Below, piece by piece: positions 1-7,094 of a stretch of 64,000 bases of DNA. Below the pieces are notes generated by a model. That model saw nothing but the letters and a program-made list of their open reading frames with translations. It did not search any database and had not been told where the DNA came from. The position numbers were made by a program, and so were the translations under genes. Source of the DNA: Actinomadura rifamycini DSM 43936 (GTDB lineage: Bacteria; Actinomycetota; Actinomycetes; Streptosporangiales; Streptosporangiaceae); the NCBI RefSeq assembly GCF_000425065.1, contig NZ_AULB01000027.1, positions 1 through 64,000 on the forward strand, in the 5' to 3' direction. Position 1 is the stretch's first letter, and each line of letters starts with the position of its first letter.

Positions 1-56
1 TCAGCGCCGATGGTACTGCATGGGAGACTGTGTGGGAGAGTAGGACGCCGCCGGAC
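1..56 (+). rRNA. rrf: 5S ribosomal RNA, 3' part
   Basis: The window opens inside a 5S rRNA. The stretch from CAGCGCCGATGGTACTGCA through GGGAGAGTAGGACGCCGCC matches the conserved 3' half of actinobacterial 5S rRNA (loop E/helix IV and the closing helix I strand). About 60 nt of the 5' half lie outside the window. The mature end is placed at the GGAC around 56. A strong terminator follows 14 nt later, so this is the distal end of an rrn operon transcribed left to right. Confidence 0.92.
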
Positions 57-70
57 ATTTTTTGTGGGGA

Positions 71-105
71 GGCCCCGCCGTTTACGGCGGGGCCTTTCTC
101 ATTTG
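71..105 (+). terminator. rrn operon intrinsic terminator
   Basis: A perfect 10-bp stem, GGCCCCGCCG with CGGCGGGGCC (71-94), closes a TTTA tetraloop and is followed by the T-rich run TTTCTCATTT. It sits directly downstream of the 5S rRNA and is the clearest rho-independent terminator in the window. Confidence 0.92.
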
Positions 106-395
106 GGGGAGCGGCTCGGGGGGCGCGGCCGTGCCGTCACGGTGCCTGCCGGCGAGTTCCGGTTTTCCTTGAAAGCGGGATACGGTCATGCGGGGCGGGC
201 CGGCACCTTTAGCTGCCGGTGATTCCCTCAAAAGTAATCGGACGCTTTTGGTGTGATGCTTTCGAGGGAAACGGGGGCTACCGGCTTCCTGAGGCTCGTA
301 TCGCTCGTCGCTGACCTGCGATAAGGGTGTTCTGTGCGGTGGGAGCGCTCCTCTCGCGAGGGTGCGGACAATGGAATCCGTGCAGGGTGATCTCC
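106..395. other. Intergenic, no gene recognised
   Basis: About 290 bases between the rrn terminator and the promoter of the next gene. Short open frames here lack a Shine-Dalgarno sequence and the G/C third-position bias of real genes. I see no tRNA cloverleaf or repeat. Confidence 0.6.
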
Positions 396-401
396 TAGGC
401 T
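396..401 (+). promoter_or_regulatory. -10 element (TAGGCT), leaderless promoter
   Basis: TAGGCT is followed by exactly 6 nt and then the GTG start of the methyltransferase at 408. Transcription would begin at the start codon, consistent with a leaderless mRNA and with the absence of a Shine-Dalgarno sequence. Confidence 0.45.
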
Positions 402-407
402 GCGGGT

Positions 408-1229
408 GTGACTGAGGAGATTCGGGAGCGCGAGGCGACGGGGACCGGCCCGGGCGGAATCGACACCACGGTGGCGACGCCGGCGCGTATTTACGACTAC
501 TTCCTCGGCGGCAAGGACAACTACGCCGTCGACCGGCAGGCCGCCGAGGAGATCATGAAGGCGGTACCGGAGGCGCCCGCGGCGGCTCTGGCGAACCGGG
601 CGTTCCTGCGGCGCGCCGTCCGGTTCATGGCCGAGGCGGGTATCCGCCAGTTCCTCGATGTGGGTGCCGGGTTGCCGACACAGGGCAACGTGCACGAGGT
701 GGCGCAGGAGATCCGGCCCGAATCGCGGATCGTCTACGTCGACAACGACCCGGTGGTGCTCGTGCACGGGCGGGCCCTGCTCGAGGCGAACTCGGACGTC
801 GCCGTCGTGCGGGGAGACCTGCGGCGCCCCGAGGAGATCCTCGCCGAACCGCGCCTGAACGAGCTGATCGACCTGGACGAACCGGTCGGGGTCCTGCTCA
901 TCGCGATCCTGCACTTCATCGGGGACGAGGAGAACCCGTTCGACCTCGTGGCGCGGCTCATGGAGCGGCTGCCGCCGGGGAGCCACCTGGCGATCTCCCA
1001 CGGGTACGAGGGAGGGATGGCGGACGGGACGTCCGAGCACGCGCAGGGCGTGTACCGGCGTTCGACCTCCGCGATCCACTCGCGGAACCCCCGGACGGTG
1101 GAGCGGTTCTTCACTGGGACCGACATCGTCGAGCCGGGTGTCGTGTGGGTACCCCAGTGGAGGACGGAGGAAGCCGCGGCGGAACCGGAGCGGACGCACT
1201 TCCTGGGCGCGGTGGGCCGGAAACGCTGA
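408..1229 (+). CDS. SAM-dependent methyltransferase, DUF574 family
   Basis: 273 aa. It matches the S-adenosyl methyltransferase family (DUF574/Methyltransf_19) that is expanded in actinomycetes. The family signature PARIYDYFLGGKDNYAVDR lies at residues 25-43. The SAM-binding glycine loop FLDVGAGLPTQGNVHE starts near residue 82, and the acidic ribose-binding strand is YVDNDPVVLVH (about 110-120). The substrate of this family is generally unknown, so none is assigned. The GTG start is supported by the -10 element ending 6 nt upstream and by the lack of any upstream coding bias. The gene is convergent with the P450 downstream, with 4 nt between stop codons; a small hairpin (CGCTGA/TCAGCG, 1224-1239) spans both stops and may help termination. 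Confidence 0.88.
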   Translation: MTEEIREREATGTGPGGIDTTVATPARIYDYFLGGKDNYAVDRQAAEEIMKAVPEAPAAALANRAFLRRAVRFMAEAGIRQFLDVGAGLPTQGNVHEVAQEIRPESRIVYVDNDPVVLVHGRALLEANSDVAVVRGDLRRPEEILAEPRLNELIDLDEPVGVLLIAILHFIGDEENPFDLVARLMERLPPGSHLAISHGYEGGMADGTSEHAQGVYRRSTSAIHSRNPRTVERFFTGTDIVEPGVVWVPQWRTEEAAAEPERTHFLGAVGRKR

Positions 1230-1233
1230 CGGC

Positions 1234-2409
1234 TCAGCGGCGCACGACCGTGGTCGGCAGCGTCCGGAAACCGCGGACGTACGGGGACGGGATGCGCGCC
1301 GCGGCGTCCTCGTCGACGTCGTAGTCGGTGATGCGCGCGGTCAACTCCTCGAGGGCGATCCTGGCCTCGAGGCGGGCGAGGTGCGCGCCGATGCAGTGGT
1401 GCCGCCCCGAACCGAAGCTGATCTTCGTTCGGGTGTCGCGGTCGAGGTCGAACCGGTCCGGGTCGGCGAAGGCGCGGGGATCGCGGTTGGCGGCGCCGAT
1501 CAGCAGCAGCAGCCGGGACCCGGCGGGCATGGTCGTCCCGTGCAGCTCGACGTCACGGACGACCGTGCGTGCGTCGCCCTGGGACGCCGGTTCGAAGCGG
1601 AGGGTCTCCTCGATCCAGTCGCCGACGCGGCCGAACGCGTCCGCGGGCTGGTCGAGGTGGGCGCGGGCGCAGTGCCAGGCGTTGGAGATGAGGTTCGTGG
1701 TCGTCTCGTTGCCCGCGGCGACCAGGATGAACAGGACGCCGAGGATCTCGGCGTCGGTGAGCCGGTCGTCGCCGTCGGCGGCCTCCACCAGGGCGGACGC
1801 CAGGTCGTCGCGGCGGTCGCGGCGCCGTTCGGCGACGAGGTCGCCGAAGTAGCCGCCCAGCGCGAAGATCGCGTCGACGCCGGCGGGGCTGAGGTCCCGG
1901 ACGCCGTCCTCGTGCCGGACGATCTGGTCGGCGAAATGCCGCAGTCGGGAGCGGTCCGCCTCGGACACCCCGGCGAGTTCGGAGATGACGTCCATCGGCA
2001 GGAGCGCCGCGTAGTCGGCCACCAGGTCGAACGAGTCGTGCTGCAGAGCCCGGTCCAGGTGCCCGCGGGCGATCTCCCGGATGCGGGGCTCCAGTTCGGC
2101 GACGCGGCGCGGCGTGAACGCCCGCGACACGAGGCCCCGCATGCGGGTGTGGTCCGGCGGGTCCATCGCCAGGAAGGACGCGTGCCGGTGCGCGTCCGGG
2201 CCCCACACGGACGGCTCGAGCAGGATGCCGTTGGCGTTGGAGAACCGTTCGTGGTCCCGGAAGGCGGCGACGACGTCGGCGTGCCGGGACAGCGCCCAGA
2301 AGTCCTCCTCGTCGCTGCGGAAGACCGGCGCCTCCTCGCGCAGCCGCGCGTACACGGGGTACGGGTCGTGCCGGCTCCCGTGCTCGTACAGGCTGAACCG
2401 GACGCCCAT
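1234..2409 (-). CDS. Cytochrome P450 (canonical)
   Basis: 391 aa, normal length for a soluble bacterial P450. The motifs are intact: I-helix AGNET (residues 232-236), K-helix E268-T-L-R271, and the haem-binding FGSGRHHCIG with Cys339 as thiolate ligand. It would be a cytosolic monooxygenase needing ferredoxin/ferredoxin reductase, and neither is encoded nearby. The start is ATG 2409 because GGAGG lies 6 nt upstream; in-frame ATGs at 2436 and 2451 lack this spacing. The gene is divergent from the murA-like gene. The substrate cannot be predicted; no biosynthetic core enzyme is adjacent. Confidence 0.92.
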   Translation of the reverse strand: MGVRFSLYEHGSRHDPYPVYARLREEAPVFRSDEEDFWALSRHADVVAAFRDHERFSNANGILLEPSVWGPDAHRHASFLAMDPPDHTRMRGLVSRAFTPRRVAELEPRIREIARGHLDRALQHDSFDLVADYAALLPMDVISELAGVSEADRSRLRHFADQIVRHEDGVRDLSPAGVDAIFALGGYFGDLVAERRRDRRDDLASALVEAADGDDRLTDAEILGVLFILVAAGNETTTNLISNAWHCARAHLDQPADAFGRVGDWIEETLRFEPASQGDARTVVRDVELHGTTMPAGSRLLLLIGAANRDPRAFADPDRFDLDRDTRTKISFGSGRHHCIGAHLARLEARIALEELTARITDYDVDEDAAARIPSPYVRGFRTLPTTVVRR

Positions 2410-2563
2410 GCGTCGCCTCCGCGGATCCGCTGCCATGGCCGTACCGAGCATGGCGCGCCGCGTCCCGCGGCCGCCACTCCGCGCGTCGGGGTGGCCTGTA
2501 CCGGACGTCACCGGACGGCGAGGGCACCGTCGCGGACGAGGCGCGGGCGCGTGCGTCCGGCCG

Positions 2564-2569
2564 TAGGCT
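2564..2569 (+). promoter_or_regulatory. -10 element (TAGGCT) for murA-like gene
   Basis: TAGGCT, then 6 nt, then GTG at 2576. This is the same arrangement as at 396-408 and favours the second of two adjacent GTG codons (2573, 2576) as the leaderless start. Confidence 0.45.
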
Positions 2570-2575
2570 GCTGTG

Positions 2576-3883
2576 GTGACTGAGAAGCTGTGGGAGATCG
2601 AGCCGTCGGGGCCGCTGCGCGGCGACGTGACGGTACGGGGTGCGAAGAACGCCGTCAGCAAGCACATGGTGGCGGCGATGCTGGGCGACGGGCCGAGCAC
2701 GATCGGCAACGCGCCGGACGTCGGCGAGGTCGGGATCACGGCCGGGATGCTGGAGCACGTCGGGATGGCGGTGGAGCGGTCCGGTGACGAGGTCACGGTC
2801 GCGCCGGGCGCCGTGGCCGACCCGAGCGTGGGCAAGGCGTTCACGGGGTTGAACCGCATTCCGATCCTGATGCTGGGGCCGCTGCTGCATCTGGCGGGCG
2901 AGGCGTTCGTCCCGCTGGTCGGCGGGGACCCGATCGGGCGCCGACCCGTCGACTTCCACGTGGAGGCCCTGCGCGCGTTCGGTGCGGAGGTGACGCACGC
3001 GGCGGACGGGATCCACGCGCGGGCGTCGCGGCTCGTCGGGACGCGGGTGGACCTGCCGTACCCGAGCGTCGGCGCGACCGAGACCGTGCTGCTGGCGGCG
3101 GTGCGGGCCGAGGGCAAGACGGTGATCCGCAACGCGGCGACGGAACCGGAGATCATCGAGCTGGCGCTGTTCCTGCAGCGGATGGGCGCGCGGATCTCGT
3201 TCGCGCCCGACCGGCGGATCGTGGTGGAGGGCGTCGATCGGCTGGGCGGCGCGCAGACCCGCCTGGGCGGGGACCGCATCGAGGCGTTCTCCTACCTGGT
3301 GGCGGGGCTGGTCACCCGGGGCGAGGTGCGGGTGCACGGGTGCCCGCAGGACCGGCTCGTCACCGCGATCACCACGCTGACGCGGATGGGCGCGAAGTTC
3401 GACATCACCGACGAGTGGATCATGGCGTCGGCGCCGGACGGGCTGCGCCCGGCGGCGGTGCAGACGGACACGCACCCGGGGTTCGCCACCGACTGGCAGA
3501 CGCCGCTGATGGTGCTGTTCACGCAGGCGGACGGCATGTCGGTGCTGCACGAGACCGTGTACGAGAACCGGCTCGCGTACGTTCCGGCGCTGCAGAGCAT
3601 GGGGGCGGAGATCGAGGTGTACGACACCTGCCTGGGCGGCCCGGCGTGCCGGTACCACGACACGGCGGCGCAGCACTCGGCGGTCGTGCGGGGCGTGACG
3701 AAGCTGCGCGGCGGCGACGTGACGATGCCCGACATCCGCGCCGGGTTCTCGGCGGTGCTGGCGGCGGCGGTGGCGGAGGGACCCTCGACGCTGCGGGGCG
3801 TGCACCACATCGAGCGCGGGTACCACCGGCCGGTCGAGCAGTTCCGCGACCTGGGCCTCGCGCTCCGGTCCGTGACGGTCTGA
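2576..3883 (+). CDS. murA: UDP-N-acetylglucosamine 1-carboxyvinyltransferase (MurA paralogue)
   Basis: 435 aa, EPSP-synthase superfamily. MurA transfers enolpyruvate from PEP to UDP-GlcNAc, the first committed step of peptidoglycan synthesis, in the cytoplasm. Visible signatures are RGAKNAV with Lys24-Asn25, the PEP loop GGDPIGRRPVD (about 116-126) and HPGFATDWQ with the conserved Asp near residue 310. The loop residue that is Cys115 in E. coli is Asp here, the substitution known from Mycobacterium that confers fosfomycin insensitivity. The region before the loop (GLNRIPILMLGPLLHLAG) diverges from housekeeping MurA, so it may be a second copy (MurA2). It stands alone and ends 1 nt from the convergent downstream gene. 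Confidence 0.85.
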   Translation: MTEKLWEIEPSGPLRGDVTVRGAKNAVSKHMVAAMLGDGPSTIGNAPDVGEVGITAGMLEHVGMAVERSGDEVTVAPGAVADPSVGKAFTGLNRIPILMLGPLLHLAGEAFVPLVGGDPIGRRPVDFHVEALRAFGAEVTHAADGIHARASRLVGTRVDLPYPSVGATETVLLAAVRAEGKTVIRNAATEPEIIELALFLQRMGARISFAPDRRIVVEGVDRLGGAQTRLGGDRIEAFSYLVAGLVTRGEVRVHGCPQDRLVTAITTLTRMGAKFDITDEWIMASAPDGLRPAAVQTDTHPGFATDWQTPLMVLFTQADGMSVLHETVYENRLAYVPALQSMGAEIEVYDTCLGGPACRYHDTAAQHSAVVRGVTKLRGGDVTMPDIRAGFSAVLAAAVAEGPSTLRGVHHIERGYHRPVEQFRDLGLALRSVTV

Positions 3884-3884
3884 C

Positions 3885-4436
3885 CTAGCGGCGGACGGAC
3901 GCGCCCGCGTCGACGGACGGGCGCGTGCCCGGCCACGTGTAGGTGACGGAGCCGCCGACGGGGAGGCCGTGCCAGAGCCGCGCGGCCTCGTCGAGGCGGC
4001 CGAGGATCCGGTCGACGGCGGCGGTGCGCTCGGCCGGGATCGCCACGTGTTCCGCCCATGCGGGCCGCTCGGCGCCGGCGCGCCGCCACCAGGCGAGCGC
4101 GGTCAGCCCGGCGAGCTCCTCGGAGAGCGCCATGTCGCCGGTGTCGGCCCGCCCGAGGGACGCCTCGCGCTTCTTCAGCCTGCGCTGCGCCCGGGCCCGG
4201 GCGCGCCGGTCGCCGGGCCTGTCCACGGTCTCGATGAAGCCCCCGCCGCCCGCGGCCGCGCGCCCGAACACGCCGTTCGCCAAGCCCAGCTCGGCCTCGG
4301 CGAGGTAGTGGACGAGGTCGTGGGGGATGTGGTCGTCGTATCCGGGGGCCGGGTCCATCCGGCGGGGCGGCCGCCCGGGCACGGCGACGATCGTCGCGTA
4401 GCGGCGCCGGCCCGTCCGCTGGAAGGTGACGTCCAT
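3885..4436 (-). CDS. Conserved hypothetical protein
   Basis: 183 aa, soluble, Arg/Ala-rich. I do not recognise a named domain. The most distinctive stretch, DDHIPHDLVHYLAEAELGLANG followed by a Gly-rich turn, recalls small actinobacterial hypothetical proteins with an HDLVH signature. No signal peptide or membrane segment is visible. The ATG start is supported by a TAGCCT -10-like element 7 nt upstream (4444-4449 on the minus strand), implying a leaderless transcript. It is convergent with murA and divergent from the toroid-fold protein. Confidence 0.7.
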   Translation of the reverse strand: MDVTFQRTGRRRYATIVAVPGRPPRRMDPAPGYDDHIPHDLVHYLAEAELGLANGVFGRAAAGGGGFIETVDRPGDRRARARAQRRLKKREASLGRADTGDMALSEELAGLTALAWWRRAGAERPAWAEHVAIPAERTAAVDRILGRLDEAARLWHGLPVGGSVTYTWPGTRPSVDAGASVRR

Positions 4437-4577
4437 GACGGTCAGGCTAGGCGGCGGGCGGTATGGACGGCACCAGGTTTTCCGGCGCGGGCGCCGGGCA
4501 CGGGGCGAACGGTTCCTTACCCGGCGATGACCGGAACGTACAAGACCGCCGGGGCCCGCCGAGGCGAGGCTGGTGCC

Positions 4578-5468
4578 ATGGACATCGATATAGACGGCAT
4601 CGACCTCGGCCGCGCGTCCGACTTCATGGCCATGCACGCCCGCCCGCTGGACCGGCGCCGGTTCGAGCTGCTGACCGGCGGCGGCGACCGGGAGGCGCTG
4701 TTGGCGGCGCTCAACGCGTACCGGAACCCCGACGGCGGCTACGGGCGGGGCCTGGAGCCGGACCTGCGGTCCCGGACGAGCCAGCCCGGGGCCGCCCTGC
4801 ACGCCTTCGAGGTGTTCGAGGCGCTGGCGCCCGAGACCGCGCCGGAGGCGGTCGCGCTGTGCGACTGGCTGGAGTCGGTGACGCTGCCGGCCGGCGGCCT
4901 GCCGTTCGCGCTGCCCGTGCCCGACCCGGCGGGCTGCGCGCCGTTCTGGGCGTCCGCCGACCCGGACGTCCCGTCGCTGCAGATCACCGCGATCGTGGCG
5001 GCGACGGCGCTGCGCGTCGCCGCGCACGACCCGGAGGTCGCGGCGCACCCGTGGCTGGACCGTGCCGTCCGTTTCTGCCGGGACGCCGCCCTCGCCGTCG
5101 CCGAGCCGCACGCGCTGGAACTGGCGTTCGCGCTGGCGCTGGCCGACGCCGCGGAGGACGCGGAGCTGCTGGAGATCCTGGGGAGGCACGTCCCGGCGTC
5201 CGGCATGGTCCATGTGCAGGGCGGGCTGGAGGACGAGATGATGCGGCCGCTCGACTTCGCGCCGTACCCGGACCGTCCCGTCCGCGCCCTGTTCGCCCCG
5301 GAGGTTATCGACGCGGAGCTGCGCAGGCTCGCCGGGGGACAGCGGGACGACGGCGGCTGGCGGGTGGACTTCGCGAGCTACTCGCCCGCCGCCGAACTGG
5401 AGTGGCGCGGCTACGCGACCGTCGGGGCCGTCTCGATCCTGCTCCGCAACGCCCGATCCGCCGGTTAG
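4578..5468 (+). CDS. Alpha/alpha-toroid (prenyltransferase/squalene-cyclase-like) protein
   Basis: 296 aa. Repeated helical segments and Gly-Gly-Trp/Tyr turns (NPDGGYGRGLEPD near residue 54, QRDDGGWRVDF near 258) resemble the repeats of the terpenoid cyclase/protein prenyltransferase toroid fold. The DxDD and acid motifs of true squalene or hopene cyclases are absent and the protein is about half their length, so a cyclase role is not claimed. No signal peptide. The ATG start follows GAGGCT by 6 nt, which can be read as a weak Shine-Dalgarno or a leaderless -10. Confidence 0.65.
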   Translation: MDIDIDGIDLGRASDFMAMHARPLDRRRFELLTGGGDREALLAALNAYRNPDGGYGRGLEPDLRSRTSQPGAALHAFEVFEALAPETAPEAVALCDWLESVTLPAGGLPFALPVPDPAGCAPFWASADPDVPSLQITAIVAATALRVAAHDPEVAAHPWLDRAVRFCRDAALAVAEPHALELAFALALADAAEDAELLEILGRHVPASGMVHVQGGLEDEMMRPLDFAPYPDRPVRALFAPEVIDAELRRLAGGQRDDGGWRVDFASYSPAAELEWRGYATVGAVSILLRNARSAG

Positions 5469-5550
5469 GGGCCGCCGCCGCGTGAGGGCCGGGCGATCCG
5501 GGGAAGGGTCCGTTGGATGAGGTCTCCGCCGTCGAGCGAGAGGAGACGCG

Positions 5551-7092
5551 ATGCCGCCCATCGGACCGCCGACCGGAACCGTGATCGTCGTGGGGGCGGG
5601 GCCGACCGGGCTCCTGCTGGCGGGGGATCTGGCCGCCGCCGGGATCGGCTGCACCGTGCTGGAACGGCGCCGGGAGGAGGAGGACCACCTCACCCGCGCG
5701 TTCGCCGTGCACGCCCGCACCCTCGAGCAGCTGGACGCGCGCGGCGTCGCCGCCGAGCTGGCCGCGACCGGGGCGCGCGTGCGGGAGCTGCGGCTGCCGG
5801 GCGGTGCGCGGCTCGACCTCGGGCGGCTGCCCGGCCGGTTCCCGTACGTGCTGGTCACGCCGCAGTACGAGACCGAGCGGGTGCTGCGGGAGCGGGCGCT
5901 GGCCGCCGGCGCGGACATCGTCCGCGGCGCGGAGGTGACCGGCCTGCGCCAGGACGGGACGGGCGTGGACGTCCGGGTCCGCCGGGCGGACGGGGACGGC
6001 GACGGGGCCGTGGAGACGCGCCGCGCGGCGTACGTCGTCGGGGCCGACGGGGTCGGCAGCACGGTCCGGGAGGCGCTCGGGCTGCCGTTCCCGGGCCGGT
6101 CCGCGGTGCGGTCGGTCATGCTCGCCGACGTCCGGCTCGACGACCCGCCGCGGGACGTGCTGACCGTCGGCGGGACGGGCGACGCGTTCGCGTTCCTGGC
6201 GCCGTTCGGCGACGGCTGGTACCGGGTGATCGGGTGGAACCGGGCGCGCCGGGCCGCCGACTCCGAGCCGGTCGACTTCGACGAGCTGCGGGACGTGGCG
6301 CGCCGCGCCCTCGGCACCGACCACGGCATGCGGGACCCGCGGTGGACGTCCCGGTTCCACAGCGACGAGCGGCAGGTGCCGCGGTACCGGGTGGGGCGGG
6401 TGTTCCTCGCGGGCGACGCCGCGCACGTCCACTCGCCGGCGGGCGGGCAGGGCATGAACACCGGGCTCCAGGACGCGGCGAACCTGTCCTGGCGGCTCGC
6501 CGCGGACCTGCGCGGCTGGGCGCCGCCGTGGCTGCTGGACGGCTACCACGCCGAGCGGCACCCGGTGGGGCGGCGGGTCCTGGCGGGCAGCGGCGGGTTG
6601 CTGCGCGCGGCCCTCGCCGAGAAGCGGTGGCAGCGGCGGCTGCGGAACGCCGGGTTGCGGGCCGCGACGGCGGTCCGGCCGATCGCGCGGCGGGCCGCGG
6701 GGGCGGTGTCGGGCATCGGCATCGCCTACCCCGCGCCGCGCGGCGCGCACCGGCTGACCGGGCGCCGCGCCCCCGACGTCCGGCTGTCCGGCGGCGGGCG
6801 GCTGCACGACCTGCTCGGTGACGGACGGTTCGTCCTGGTGGCGGCGGTGAACGACCCGGCGGTCGGCTACCTGTCGCGGCGGTGGGACGGGCGGGTGCGG
6901 CACGCCGTCGCGGGCGGGCCGACCCGCAGCACCGTGCTGGTCCGCCCGGACGGGTACATCGCGTGGGCGTCCGACGAGACGGCGCCGGACCGGCGGGCGG
7001 ACGCGATCCGCGCGGCGCTCGCGCACTGGTGCGGGCCGCCCGCCGAGCACGCGGCCGAGCGGGTCGCGGCGACCGAGGAGAGGAGGCGCTGA
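5551..7092 (+). CDS. FAD-dependent aromatic-ring hydroxylase-type monooxygenase
   Basis: 513 aa, class A flavoprotein monooxygenase (PheA/TfdB/UbiH-type). FAD Rossmann motif GAGPTGLLLAGDLAAAG lies near residues 16-32, a DG-type motif VVGADGVGSTVR near 160, and GDAAHVHSPAGGQGMNTG near 290 contacts the FAD ribityl chain. The last ~100 residues (GRRAPDVRL to VLVRPDGYIAWAS) form the thioredoxin-like C-terminal domain of phenol-hydroxylase relatives. The enzyme would use NAD(P)H and O2 to hydroxylate a small, probably aromatic substrate that cannot be named. AGGAG sits 6 nt before the ATG. The stop is 2 nt from the next ATG, so it is translationally coupled to the aconitase-like gene. Confidence 0.88.
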   Translation: MPPIGPPTGTVIVVGAGPTGLLLAGDLAAAGIGCTVLERRREEEDHLTRAFAVHARTLEQLDARGVAAELAATGARVRELRLPGGARLDLGRLPGRFPYVLVTPQYETERVLRERALAAGADIVRGAEVTGLRQDGTGVDVRVRRADGDGDGAVETRRAAYVVGADGVGSTVREALGLPFPGRSAVRSVMLADVRLDDPPRDVLTVGGTGDAFAFLAPFGDGWYRVIGWNRARRAADSEPVDFDELRDVARRALGTDHGMRDPRWTSRFHSDERQVPRYRVGRVFLAGDAAHVHSPAGGQGMNTGLQDAANLSWRLAADLRGWAPPWLLDGYHAERHPVGRRVLAGSGGLLRAALAEKRWQRRLRNAGLRAATAVRPIARRAAGAVSGIGIAYPAPRGAHRLTGRRAPDVRLSGGGRLHDLLGDGRFVLVAAVNDPAVGYLSRRWDGRVRHAVAGGPTRSTVLVRPDGYIAWASDETAPDRRADAIRAALAHWCGPPAEHAAERVAATEERRR

Positions 7093-7094
7093 GC

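Noticed and set aside
10..222. Open frames overlapping the 5S rRNA and terminator
   Set aside because: The region is clearly rRNA and a transcription terminator; no ribosome-binding site and no coding bias.
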